In this document: one piece after another, positions 54,701 to 64,000 of the stretch
Layout: each line of letters opens with the position of its first letter
How positions within the stretch are numbered: position 1 is the stretch's first letter
Origin: Elgaria multicarinata webbii
Taxonomy: Eukaryota > Chordata > Lepidosauria > Squamata > Anguidae
NCBI RefSeq assembly: GCF_023053635.1
Contig: NC_086178.1
Location: 29,931,726-29,995,725 of the forward strand
Direction of reading: 5' to 3'
DNA: 64,000 nt
Notes under the pieces: model-generated
What the model saw: the letters and a program-made list of their open reading frames with translations, nothing else
The model's database searches: none
Told to the model about the DNA's origin: nothing
Position numbers and translations under genes: made by a program

Positions 54701-57700
54701 TGGTTTTAAATGTATGTGAATTTTGCATGTCTTTGTGTTTTTTAATTTTTGTATATTGTTTTTAAGTGTTTTTATCTTATGTGACCCGCCCAGAGAGCTT
54801 TGGCTATGGGGCAGTATATAAATGCAATAAATAAATAAAAAAATAAATAAACAGCGACCAACCAGCTATCAACCAGGAACCTACAAGTGGGACACAAGTG
54901 CAACAGCACCCTCCCACCCATGCTCCCCAGCAACTGGTGTATGTAGGCTTACTGCCTCTGATACTGGAGGTAGCACATAGCCATCAAGACTAGTAGCCAT
55001 TGATAGCCTTCCTTCTCCCCCAGGTTGAATGTTGACATTCAATAGGTGCATCCTGGCACAGACTTATATGTGCTTAAGCCCACTGGTTCTGGTAGGCTTA
55101 ACAGAAACACCTAATTCTGTGCTGGATTGCAGCCAAAATATATCCAATTCACATCCTGGAATTTGAACAAAGCAACAAAATCTTTGATTGAATATCTGTG
55201 ATGCTGGACAAATGCATTTTTCTTAAAGACCGAAACATGTGGAACGCTGATGATTGCTTTCAAACACCCACCGCCACAATTTAACATCCTCTCATCCTTC
55301 AAAATGTCAAACAGGGTTGCTGTGAGGGGCCTGGGGGGCAATGGTGACAACATGTCACAGATAACAGGAAATACTAAACAGACTGTAACAGCGGGTAGTT
55401 ATTGTGTCGGGGCTGTTTGTATCCAAACAGCCCAGAAAATGTTCCTTTAAAAATGCTTAAAAGCAATTCTGGATACAATTTGTGGTTGTTGTGCCAGATT
55501 GATTTAATCAATAAAACACTGATCTGCGTGTTTCAGAGCAGACCGGTGGAAGCTGGTGGCTCTGATTTTGTTGGGGCTGTGAATCCATTCTGGGTTTCAA
55601 TCAGAACCAGCCAGAACTCTAAAGGAACCATTCATGGTGCTGAACCTATTTTGTGGATTCCAAAGCTGGCCATGTAGGAGACACACAAAGCTGGCCATGT
55701 AGGAGACATTTCCCAACAGAGGGAAATGGATGTTAGGAGTTCAGGAAGAATGGCCAGAGGGGTTACTGCTGATGTCCATCCAACACTCAGCATCTGCTAC
55801 TTGAGGCAGCCTTCTCATGCTGCCTCATGGTAGGGCCGGCTCGGCCAAAGCACACTGCCAGCTGTGAGTTCCTTCACTGACACAGAATCCTTCCAATTCA
55901 GCAGAGAGAGGCAGGTTCAATCTCTTGCTCAGAAGGGCTGGATGGAACAGGCAACAAGGCTCTTGAACCTTTTAATAGTTGTGAAGAGCGGATTTTGGCA
56001 GATAACCTGCCAACACTTCCTCTTCTGTACAACTATTTGAGGTGGGCATTTGGCCACTGAAAGCTTGCTGCTGGTGAGCAGGTCTCTATTCATCTAGGGA
56101 GGATGAAGAGGACAGAGCTCCCTATCATCACTGGCAGGCTGGTGCTCAGCTCCTTTGCATTGGAAGGGCTGAAATCATTCTGTGGCATAAGTGCTATTGG
56201 GTAGAACTGCCCAGAACTGAAACAAAGATGATGTTGTTTTATTTATTTATTTAAAACATTTATATCCCTCCCTATATCATTAAGATCTCAGAGCTGCGTA
56301 CAGATGGCATAATAGTCTTTTTTTCAGAGTAGGTAAAAGCAGGGTATGCCAACAGTATAGATCAGTGGTCTTCAACTAGTCCAGACCCAATACCCACTTC
56401 AGACTCCCAACATGGGACACACTTTCACAATTTCACAGTTACCCAACACAGTAGCAACAGCTTTGCCACGACCCATCTGGACTGATCTTGCGACCCACTT
56501 TTGGGTCGCAATTCACCGGCTGGAGTCCCCTGGCATAGACAATTAAGATTTCCCCATAGAAATGGCATGGGGTTCAGGTTTCTGTAAGTCAGCCTTTTCT
56601 GAAGTGGTGCCTTCCAGATTTGGACTACTACTCCATCAGCTCCAGCCAACATGGTCAATAGTCAGGAATTCTGGGGAAATTGTAGTCCAAACTATCTGGT
56701 GGGCACCAGACCAAATAGCAGATGAAAACCTATTAGCCTTAAGGGCAGCATGGTGGCCAACTATCCTGAATATCTAATGTAGCAATTAATTACTCTTAGA
56801 GATCAATCCTATGGCCCCTAGACAGAGCCTGAGGGGCCATAGGATATTTCAGATTCCTGGAGACAGAACTCCAACCTCGGAATCAGATGTCGGTGCTCCC
56901 CTCCCTCTCCCCCTCCCCTGCCCCTTGCAACCAGCGCAGAGAGAACTGTGCCAGCTACCTCTCCAAGGTCACAAAGGCAACCTTGGAGAGGACAGAAGGG
57001 AGGGGGGCGTGCCAGTGGGCAGGGAGAAGAGGGGACTGGAGATGCGGGGATACGAGTTATCCCCAGCCTTCCCGAGCCTCCTTCCCTCCCTCTCACCAAC
57101 ACCTCAGCTAAACCCTGTGAAAACACCCGTCTAGCTAAAATGCAAAGTGGGCAGAGCAAAGAGCTGAAGGTCGCCTGTGGTTCCCATAATCCGCTAAGAG
57201 TGGAGGTTGACAGGAATCCTGAAAAGACTGTGCCCTTAAATATATAGCAGCATACCACTGGCCAACTGTATAATTGCATCCACATATAGCACAACGTGGC
57301 ACACCCACAAAATAACTGAAGGTTAGAAGATCTCCAGGCCTTCCTGCTAGGCTCTACCTCTTCAGTTGTAAAAATGCACCATATACTCTTATGGAGTCCA
57401 ACATCATGAATCTAATCAACTAGGGTGGAGATGAGGTTTTTTTTAACCAATCGTTTGGACCTTCTCCAAGCAGAGCCTGCATCCACTTTGCTCATATATC
57501 AGAAATCAGAAGTTACAGCAAAGCTATTATTTTGATTTCCATTGCAAGAAGCGTATTTATATTTCCATTCTATTTGGACCATTTCAGGATGGGCCCAGGA
57601 GCCTTCTTGCTGTGTCAACAACATCTGTATTTTAGACGTTAATGCTAAAGAGAACATGTAAATGTTCTCTTTCTTTTTAAAAAATTCAACATACAAAATC

Positions 57701-60700
57701 CTGATTTGCTTTTGTCCTCTTTGTTGCAAAAGGTGCTCCTTTGAAATATCTAACCGTTCAGTATTACTTTCTGGCTGGTGTTCATTGCTCCTATTAACTA
57801 CTTTAGAATATATTGGGGCCTGTTTCCCCCTCAAAGAATGTGAAATGTATTCTCCCAGTCCCCTGGTAACATTAGAATTGTGCTATTCGAGTAACATGCA
57901 TTCAGCTGACAAATGGTTTTTCATTTGCACCATGTCCTGCTTGTTCATCCCTGGCCGATGGCTGGTCGGCCACTGTATGAACAGAGCCTGCACAGGCCTG
58001 CAATAAATTTCAAGTCTATTACCTAAAAGTGGGGATCCCCCCCGGAGCACTGAAAGAACATTCCTTCACCTGGTAGTACCTAAACAATACTATTTGTTAG
58101 GGATGTGCTCCGCTTCTAATCGGACCGGTGTATTAGAAGCGGAGCGGGTTGCTTCGCCTCCCCTTAAGGCAGAGGCGAAGAGGATTGGGGAGCCGGCGGA
58201 TCGTGGTGAAGAGGATCGAGGTGAAGGCGGATCCTTCGCCTCGATCTGGAGCTCCGCCGGAAAGGTAAGTGGGGTTTACCGGGCCCTGCCGCTGTCGCTG
58301 TCGCCCATGCGGCGACGGCGGCAGAGCCCGGTAACCCCCCCGCCCTCCTCTCCCTTATCTGCCTCCGTCCGCGGTCCATCGGCTTCTTCAATTGAGCCTG
58401 CGGTTCAACCAGGAAGTCTGGGCCGCACAGCGGCCCAGACTTCCTGGTTGAACCGCGGGCTCAATTGAAGAAGCCGACGGACCACGGACGGAGGCAGGTA
58501 AGGCCCCCCTCTCCCTTGGTCCCTTACCAGGCCTCTGCTGCCGTCGCCGCATGGGTGGCGACGGCAGCAGGGCCCAGTAACACCCCCCCCCCGCCCTCCT
58601 CTCCTGGCCTTACCTGGCACCACTCCCCTCCACTGCGGAGCTCCGATTCGGAGCCGGAGCTCCGTGGCGAAGAGGAACGGAGTATGGGCGGAGCGGAGCG
58701 GAGCGGAGTGGGCCGATCCGAAATTTTCGGATCGGCCCGCGGGGCGGAGCGGGGGGTCCGTGCACACCTCTACTATTTGTGACTTCAAGCATATTTGAAA
58801 AGCATCTGTTAGGGTTACTTGAGAAAAATCTTGTACCGGCATCTGATAATCATGTTTTCCTATTTTTCCTGTATGCAGCACTTGGGCAAAGAATCTTCTT
58901 GCCCCAAATAGTTTATATTGGAGGTACAGTGAAGGCTAGGCAACGTGCAGGATCATTTTGTTTCTAACAGCTGTTCCCACCCCGCTCCCAATGAGAGTTC
59001 CCCACTTGTGGGGCTGCTTTTCTTTTGGAATCAGGCCAGGATTCCTGAATACAATATACAGGTACTGCCCATCAAGTTATGAAGGCTCCATGTGTATATC
59101 AGTGCATTCCCTTCTTAAAAGCACACTTGTGTACATTTTGAAGTGGAACACAGTTAGTACACATGTGCGCTCCTTCAGTCCTGATGGGGCAGTTGCACAT
59201 CTTTTGTTCTTGGGTATCCCATTGTGATGTTTGTGGGGGCTCCTGCTCTCACTATTGGAATGTTGCCATTTATGAGGGCCCTATTCAGTAATTCAGTCAC
59301 CCACAGTAATGTCTTTGTACTGCGGGTCTTCACTGATGTAAGATTTCCCTATCCTGGTGCCCTCCGGATGTGTTGGATTGCAACTCCCATAACTCTCAGC
59401 CATTGCTAGGTGGGAATTATAGGAGTTGCAGTCCATACCTGGAAGGAAGCAGGTTGGGGAAGGCTGATTTATGATTTAGAAAATGGTGGCCTGAGAAATC
59501 TGAGGTTAAAAAAAAGCACATGTCCAGTTCCTAGGAAATGGGTTTATTCCTGTCTTTCAAGCTTCTGCTCCTTCCCGCTACACTTTCCACCACCACCCTG
59601 AGCTCAGAAAACCCTTCTTTCTTGACCATGGCAGAAGTACCTTCAGGGAAGCTCTTGAGCTTTCGGGAATTCCATTGGCGTATTTCCCTGAGATAATCCC
59701 ACAGGCAAGCGGAGACCAGGTCATTGCACCAACACCTATGGAACAACCAATCAGACAAGATGGCACTGAGTCAGTGCTAATTGAACGTTGTTGTAAAGGC
59801 CATTTCTTGACCACACATGCAAATATGTCCCCCCCAGGGGAGGGGCATGATAGGTTGTATAAATAAATAAAAGCAAATATAAATTCAAAATAGACAGGAA
59901 TCCTCATCCCCATGAGGAAAAGCTATACATCATCAGGGGTTTTGTAGTTTTAAAAAATGTCATGTATGTGTTTGTGTGTGTCTTTATGGTGGTGGTGGGG
60001 ATATGATAGAGTATAAGATTATGTATGGTATGCAAAATATTAAAATTGGGGTCATGCAGTGAAACTGATAGGCAGGCAGGACATTCAGGAAAGATGAAAG
60101 GAAATACTTTTTCACACAGCTCGTAGTTAGACAATGGAATTTACTTCCTCAAGATATGGTGATAGCCGCTAATTTAGGCTGAAATGAAATAGTCTGCTAA
60201 TTATGCATAATGTGGCAATGTGTGATAGTTTTCCTTACTTGTGTGCTGATGCATGGATCCCTGATTTGGACCAGGACCACTGTGCTTCAGGAAGGGTGTG
60301 TGTGTGTTAAGCATTCTCTTCATTTCCCATGTAATTCTGTGGGGAAAAGGGGGGGGGAGTCTAACACCCCCTCCCACAGCAGCATAGTTCCAGGCTAAAT
60401 TGGGGCCATGCCTGCTTACTCATGAGTAAGGAATCATAGAATAGCAGAGTTGGAAGGGGCCTACAAGGCCATCGAGTCCAACCCCCTGCTCAATGCAAGA
60501 ATCCGTCCTAAAGCATCCCTGACAGATGCTTGTGTAAAAACTATGACGCATAGCTACACTATGCATGATCAGCAGAACATTTCGTTTGGCCCTTAGAAAG
60601 CTGTAAAAGGGATTGAACAATTTCATGGAGGAGAAGACTTATCACTGGTTACTAATCTGCCAATATGCTACTTTCAGGACCAGAAGTGGCATGCCACGGG

Positions 60701-62580
60701 GTGCCAGCTGTGGGGAAGCATGGCAGAATTGCTATTGCCCTCACACCCTTCCCATAGGCATTTGGTTTCTGTGTGGAAAACAGGACACAGCACCAGACAG
60801 GCCTCTGTTCTGATCCAGAAAGGGTCTGCTTAATTAATTTATGCAATTTGTGGCCACAAGATGTGTTAAGGGCCACTAGCTCAGAGAGCTTTAAAGAGGA
60901 GTAAGACATATTCATGTAGGATAGATCTATCAGCAGGCAATAGTTATGAAAGCTATAAGGAAACTATACATCTGCTGGGGAAGTAAATGCGAGAGGACCA
61001 TTGCCCACCTTATGACCTGGTTTGCACTTCCCAGATCCATTTGCTTGGTTGTTGTGGAAAACAGGAAGCTGGACTAGATGTCGCTTAGGTCTGAAGGGAG
61101 GCTTGGAGAGTGGCAACAAGGGAGAGGGCATGCTTAGTGGTGGCCCCATTTATGGAATGATCTCCCTGACAAGGGTCACCAGATGTCAACATTGTTATCT
61201 TTTCAGCTCCAGGTTAAAACTCCCCTCTTCTCTCAGGCATAATGAGTTTTTCATCAGGTCCTGGATTGTTGTTGGTTGATTGTTTAAAAATGGTTTTTTA
61301 GACATATGTTGTCTCTGCATGTGTGCTATTTGCATATTTTTATGCCAATGGTTTGTACTTCGGAGAATGTCTTTTTAATGGCTTTTAATTTTTGTAAAAC
61401 GCCCAGAGAGCTTTGGCCATGGGGCGGCGGTATAGCAATATAAGAAATGAAATGTAAGGACCCTGTAGGGCTCTACTTACATTCTTAAAAGTTTTGTAGC
61501 ATGTATTTTATAAGATTGCAGCATGTATTTTAATTAAATATTTTCATTTGAGTATTTTATAGTACGATCTACCCTGAGTCTAGGGAGGTGGAGTGAGTTA
61601 GAAAGTTACCCAATACAGAAATCTGGCAACTCTCACAGATGGCTGGATTAAGCATTAGAAATAAGTATGCTGTGGAGCTGAACTCTAGCTGCAGAGTAGT
61701 GATCTGATTGTCTCTGTTCAGAAAATGACCTACCATTCTCCCTACTTTGGGCTCTTTAAAAAATACCCAGGGCTCAGAACATACATGGGCTGTTTGCGAT
61801 GATCATATTCCCAGGACTGGAGGGCTAGGAGCATTTCTACGTTAGGCTAAAATCCAAGAACTTTATTTGGCTTCTGCTTCCAGATTCCTTGTGAGATTAG
61901 ATAGGCTCCTTTCCACGTGATTTCCCCCTTCTCTCCCACTTTTCTATATGTTTTATTATAAAGCCACTAGATGGCACTGCACTATTATTTGCGCTAAACC
62001 AGCATTTCATTCGTACACCATAGATTTATGGCGGCAGGAGGGAAAATGCTGGACTTTCATCATGATGAAAAACAACACGATAAAGGTTGTAAGGAGCAGG
62101 GGATGCCCGGGCAGATGATAACATTGTGCATTGGACCAATGAACTTCCGTGAGTGACCAATCATGAGTGCATGATATATGCCTGGTGTAGAAATAGCCTA
62201 GAAGATTTGGCTTTGGCAGCACTTTCTGCAATCCTATGCATGTTTACTTGGAAATAAAGCTGTTTTCATTGAGACTTACTCCATAATACAGCCTCAGCTA
62301 ACCTGGTGCCCTCTAGATGTGTTGAACTGCAACTCCCATAATTTCCAGCCACCACGGCCAGTAGTCATGGGACTAAATTGACTTCTAATTGAAATTCCAT
62401 TAATTGCACTGAGTGTACCGTAACTAGAACTAACATTGGGTACAACACTTAGAGCTGCTTTTGGAATATTGTATTGCAGTTACACATATTTTGTGTATAA
62501 TACATTTACAATATTGTTTTGTAGTTATCCTTCAAACTGCCACTTTACACTACTATGTTCCTGGTATAGGCTACTAATTG

Positions 62581-62631
<51 letters not shown>

Positions 62632-62993
62632 AAACAACGATGATAATAATTTTTAATAATAAATTATAGAGGTAAGCCACTACAGCAGTCAGGAAGATAC
62701 GCTGTCACTTATCTCTTTGCACATAGATAATTGTTCCAGTCAAGAGACTAATTTTGTACTTGTGTTAATGATTGAACTGCAGGGGCTATGAAAACTTTCT
62801 GAGCCTACACACTTTGCATGCCAGGGATTTGTTTCTCATTCCCTTGCGAAAACGAATCTCTTGAGACGTTACCTATTTTGTGGTACAATTCCGGCAACTG
62901 AACCTCTACTTTTTCTCTTTGGAAAAGGTGGTATTCAGCTTGTTCACACACCGGTGGAATCATATTAAACTGTCTTGCTACAGAATAGGCTTC
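45699..62993 (-). CDS. KCNAB1: Voltage-gated K+ channel beta-1 subunit (KCNAB1), last five exons
   Basis: Kv beta-1 is a cytosolic aldo-keto-reductase-fold subunit that binds NADPH and modulates Kv1 channel inactivation and traffic. Joining exons 62993-62873, 59735-59641, 53113-52993, 46077-45989 and 45788-45699 (reverse strand) gives 516 nt, 171 residues and a stop, with all phases consistent. The sequence runs from [20 protein letters not shown] through '[17 protein letters not shown]' and '[17 protein letters not shown]' to the end [11 protein letters not shown]. '[13 protein letters not shown]' and '[16 protein letters not shown]' fit KCNAB1 rather than KCNAB2 or KCNAB3. The exon lengths 121, 95, 121, 89 are those I expect for vertebrate KCNAB genes. 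The N-terminal half is outside the window. Confidence 0.97.
45989..46077 (-). CDS. KCNAB1: KCNAB1 coding exon (89 nt)
   Basis: Encodes [20 protein letters not shown] then [10 protein letters not shown], part of the NADPH-binding C-terminal face of the aldo-keto-reductase barrel. Acceptor ttcccag|CA, donor CAG|GTAAGT. Confidence 0.97.
46942..47005 (+). mobile_element. MITE, 'ccctccagatgtgttgga' family, half copy
   Basis: Contains ggtgccctccagatctgttg and then GGACTACAACTCCCAGCATG (46976-46995), the best match to the ZNF143/GFY motif in this window. Confidence 0.75.
48183..48790. mobile_element. MITE with 'gcgttttatcgca' terminus, copy 1
   Basis: Left end GGGCTCCATCATGCG; right end, reversed, GAGCTCCATCACACCAGCG, then TTTTATCGCAC. 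The same 3 bases, ata, flank both sides (48180-48182 and 48791-48793), a 3-bp duplication of the PIF/Harbinger kind. About 610 bp without a transposase, in a KCNAB1 intron. Confidence 0.7.
49881..50010 (-). mobile_element. L2-like LINE 3' end in KCNAB1 intron
   Basis: (TTTA)n, then 'tataccgccccatagccgaa' and 'gctctctgcaaggtttacaa', the reverse of the 'cttcggctat' tail family. Confidence 0.8.
50787..50880. mobile_element. MITE, 'ccctccagatgtgttgga' family
   Basis: 'tttgggacaactactcccat' and the opposed 'gctgagtgttgtaatccaag', ending in 'gttggggaagggttg'. Confidence 0.6.
50989..51328. mobile_element. MITE with 'gcgttttatcgca' terminus, copy 2
   Basis: Left end GAGGCGTCATCACACGAG; right end, reversed, GAGGTTCATCAGATGAGCG, then TTTTATCGCAT. 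Flanked on both sides by tgt (50986-50988 and 51329-51331), a 3-bp duplication. About 340 bp. A further one-sided relative ends near 17123. Confidence 0.7.
51607..52325 (-). mobile_element. L2-like LINE C-terminus and 3' end, second family
   Basis: Reverse strand: '[19 protein letters not shown]', '[20 protein letters not shown]', followed by a 3' end with the 'ggtgctgtacagaacaaaat' tail and (ATT)n at 51614-51641. The reading frame holds over about 150 residues (51843-52304), then decays. Confidence 0.85.
52314..52449. repeat. palindromic MITE-like repeat
   Basis: The left end TGGATCCAGACTTAATC is matched by the complement of the right end (gactaagtctggatcca), and both arms continue with 'acccactgaaat' or its reverse. 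A one-armed relative lies at 51484-51525. Confidence 0.6.
52993..53113 (-). CDS. KCNAB1: KCNAB1 coding exon (121 nt)
   Basis: Encodes [18 protein letters not shown], then [20 protein letters not shown] and AV. Acceptor atttgccag|TG, donor GTGG|GTGAGA. Confidence 0.97.
53480..54262. other. GC-rich intronic block, identity unresolved
   Basis: Several overlapping long frames exist on both strands (224 residues at 53531-54205 on the reverse strand), but none shows a domain, a biased codon pattern or splice sites. It looks like a decayed GC-rich repeat or chance frames within a KCNAB1 intron. Confidence 0.3.
54263..55015 (+). repeat. 'ctggatcagacc' repeat split by an L2-like LINE
   Basis: The repeat head (54263-54312, agaagagccatgctggatca) and body (54853-55015, gaccaaccagctatcaacca ... 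ccccagcaactggtgtatgt) are separated by an L2-like LINE 3' end at about 54313-54850. Confidence 0.75.
54313..54850 (+). mobile_element. L2-like LINE 3' end, nested
   Basis: Encodes '[20 protein letters not shown]'-like remnants (54325-54385) and '[16 protein letters not shown]', then the 3' UTR ending 'cgcccagagagctttggcta' and (AAAT)n. Confidence 0.8.
55543..55655 (+). repeat. 'aggctggtggctctga' repeat
   Basis: Starts CCGGTGGAAGCTGGTGGCTC and continues 'ctgggtttcaatcagaacca', 'ggaaccattcatggtgctga'. The longest single-orientation copy in the window. Confidence 0.65.
56237..56325 (-). mobile_element. LINE 3' tail fragment
   Basis: (TTTA)n-like start, then 'atttatatccctccctatat' and 'gagctgcgtacagatggcat', an antisense LINE-type tail. 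Confidence 0.4.
56599..56709. mobile_element. MITE, 'ccctccagatgtgttgga' family, both halves
   Basis: Left 'gtggtgccttccagatttgg', right 'attgtagtccaaactatctg' and 'gtgggcaccaga', clear inverted repeats of about 30 bp each. Confidence 0.8.
58098..58772. mobile_element. GC-rich hairpin MITE with perfect 8-bp duplication
   Basis: Flanked by ctatttgt at 58090-58097 and 58773-58780. Left end TAGGGATGTGCTCCGC; right end, reversed, TAGAGGTGTGCACGGAC. The interior is extremely GC-rich and contains a giant hairpin: arms 58354-58425 and 58431-58502 pair at all but about four of 72 positions around the loop cacag. Smaller hairpins (ccgtcgccgcatg ... ggcgacgg) lie on both sides. The 8-bp duplication suggests hAT mobilisation. 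Frames here are artefacts of GC content. Confidence 0.88.
59348..59467. mobile_element. MITE, 'ccctccagatgtgttgga' family, full copy
   Basis: Left 'cctggtgccctccggatgtg', right 'ggagttgcagtccatacctg', ending 'gcaggttggggaaggctg'. It lies 174 bp downstream (3') of a KCNAB1 exon in the transcribed direction. Confidence 0.8.
59641..59735 (-). CDS. KCNAB1: KCNAB1 coding exon (95 nt)
   Basis: Encodes [20 protein letters not shown] then [12 protein letters not shown]. Acceptor tccatag|GT, donor AAG|GTACTT. Human KCNAB1 has GNGVPESS at the position that reads ANGIPESS here. Confidence 0.97.
60431..60532 (-). mobile_element. CR1 LINE 3' end in KCNAB1 intron
   Basis: 'gaatcatagaatagcagagt', 'gttggaaggggcctacaagg', 'ccctgctcaatgcaagaatc', the reverse of the CR1 terminus, almost identical to the end at 28975. 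Confidence 0.9.
61085..61455 (+). mobile_element. L2-like LINE 3' end in KCNAB1 intron
   Basis: Remnant of the C-terminal coding region ('gagagtggcaacaagggaga', 'tttatggaatgatctccctg'), then the UTR with 'acgcccagagagctttggcc' near 61400. Confidence 0.75.
62292..62372 (+). mobile_element. MITE, 'ccctccagatgtgttgga' family, half copy
   Basis: 'cctggtgccctctagatgtg', 'ttgaactgcaactcccataa'. An adjoining 'gcaatcctatgcatgtttac' repeat piece lies at 62228-62290. Confidence 0.7.
62583..62629. repeat. (ATT)n microsatellite
   Basis: About 15 uninterrupted ATT units, followed by more AT-rich sequence. In a KCNAB1 intron, 240 bp from the nearest exon. Confidence 0.97.
62873..62993 (-). CDS. KCNAB1: KCNAB1 coding exon (121 nt)
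   Basis: Encodes [20 protein letters not shown] then [20 protein letters not shown] plus one base. Acceptor ctcaacag|GA, donor ATAG|GTAACG. The preceding exon is not found between here and the window end. Confidence 0.97.
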
Positions 62994-63778
62994 CTGTTGA
63001 GAGTCAGTAGCAAAAGAATAGCACATTAGTGGAGGGCTCTCCTGGGAAATACAGCAACACATTAATCAAATCAACCCTTTCCAAGTCAAGGCACAATTCA
63101 AGTCTGTTTATGAGGGTTGCAGTGCTTAGTCCATTTGAATAAAAGCATTTCGACAGATTAAACAGGCACACCCTATTAATTGGGCAACAGATTTTGTATT
63201 TTAAAAAATATTTTTGATACTAGTGCTTGTAAAAACTGCAGATGGAGCAAGGGCTATCTCAGAAGAAGCATCTCTTCTGTGTGACAAAGCATCACTTAAA
63301 CACCTCCCTGCATCATGAAAAAACAAAAAGCATGCTTCCCCCCCTTTAGAACTATTTCTCTCTTGTACATTTATGCAAAGTGAATCGATTAATTAACCTA
63401 TTATGCCTCTGAAACCCTAATGATTACCGGACTTCTTTATTGGGTGACAGCCTTACTTTTTATGGATAAGAAATGGATAGACAAAGGAAGGTGTCCACTG
63501 TTTCTTGTAAAGCAACAGACTTGCCCCATCTCTGATTTTTTAACTTTCTCTTTAAAAAAAAAATCCACCAAATTGCCTTAATAATAAAATTGCCTTAATA
63601 ATAAAAAATAGGTATCGACAAAAGTAATGATAAAAATACAGCTCTAGATTTTGTTCACTTCACACTCTAGTATATCGGGCTATGACAGTAGTTAGGTAGA
63701 ACCTCTAAAAACCTAGGGATCAGAAACAGACTATAATATTTTGCTGTTAAGAACATTTTCAAGAATTAAGATCCTCTT

Positions 63779-63920
63779 TAGAAGCCCTTCTCTGGGTGTT
63801 TCAACCCTTCAGAGATGGGTGGTGACTGAAGAAAAGGCCGCCTCAGTGGTAGCGCTGCTGCACTTCTAAGTTGCCCTCCCCAGGGAAGCTCACCTAGCAC
63901 CCTTGCTATTATGTTTTAGG
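63779..63920 (+). mobile_element. LINE C-terminal fragment at window end
   Basis: 'agaagcccttctctgggtgt', 'gccgcctcagtggtagcgct', 'ccccagggaagctcacctag' is a decayed version of the L2-like C-terminal region (compare 54475-54590). Nothing else is recognised up to 64000. Confidence 0.5.
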
Positions 63921-64000
63921 TGCAAAGTTAGTCAGGGCCATTCCACAATACAGCATTGGAGAAGGAACTCACAGAAGTTCTCAGCAGCTTCTTCTGTGAA

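Noticed and set aside
56818-57294. 158-residue reverse-strand frame with overlapping frames on the + strand
   Set aside because: GC-rich stretch open in several frames at once; nothing resembles a domain.
58094-58881. Five overlapping frames of 75-158 residues
   Set aside because: They translate the GC-rich hairpin element at 58098-58772 and mirror each other through its palindrome.

Overview
This is a vertebrate nuclear window, most likely from a squamate reptile (lizard or snake). Two host genes can be read exon by exon with standard splice sites. The rest is dense in repeats of a reptilian type: CR1 and L2-like LINEs, several tRNA-derived SINEs, hAT and other cut-and-paste transposons with their non-autonomous derivatives, and one very young Ty1/copia element. 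The species cannot be fixed from the sequence.

Region 1-32,400 holds no host gene that I can support. It is probably the intergenic space upstream of SSR3; in human the neighbour on that side is TIPARP. It contains LINE 3' ends, hAT elements with clean 8-bp target duplications (1875-2335, 17770-18146, 24115-24794), a small endogenous-retrovirus fossil near 2.6-2.9 kb, a copia element at 5923-9638 with LTRs of equal length, and palindromic TA-flanked MITEs. A long broken L2-like LINE (26.2-32.0 kb) carries a nearly intact CR1 inserted antisense (28971-31668). One possible orphan coding exon lies at 14628-14734.

Region 32,400-40,200 is the SSR3 gene (TRAP gamma subunit) on the + strand. It has a GC-rich promoter with ETS-like, CCAAT and UPRE-like motifs and five coding exons giving 195 residues. 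The last intron has the hallmarks of a U12-type (minor spliceosome) intron. The encoded protein has an N-terminal Ser/Gly expansion relative to the human protein as I recall it.

Region 45,699-62,993 holds the last five coding exons of KCNAB1 (Kv beta-1) on the - strand; the rest of the gene lies beyond the right edge. SSR3 and KCNAB1 are convergent, about 5.9 kb apart stop to stop, the same order as on human chromosome 3q25. The genes are functionally unrelated: one is an ER translocon accessory protein, the other a cytosolic potassium-channel subunit. KCNAB1 introns carry further MITEs, including a GC-rich hairpin element at 58098-58772 with a perfect 8-bp duplication.

Nothing here looks like a new operon-like system. 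The items most worth checking are the U12 intron of SSR3, the copia element with a half-tRNA-type primer site, the MITE family carrying ZNF143/GFY-like motifs, and the GC-rich hairpin element.
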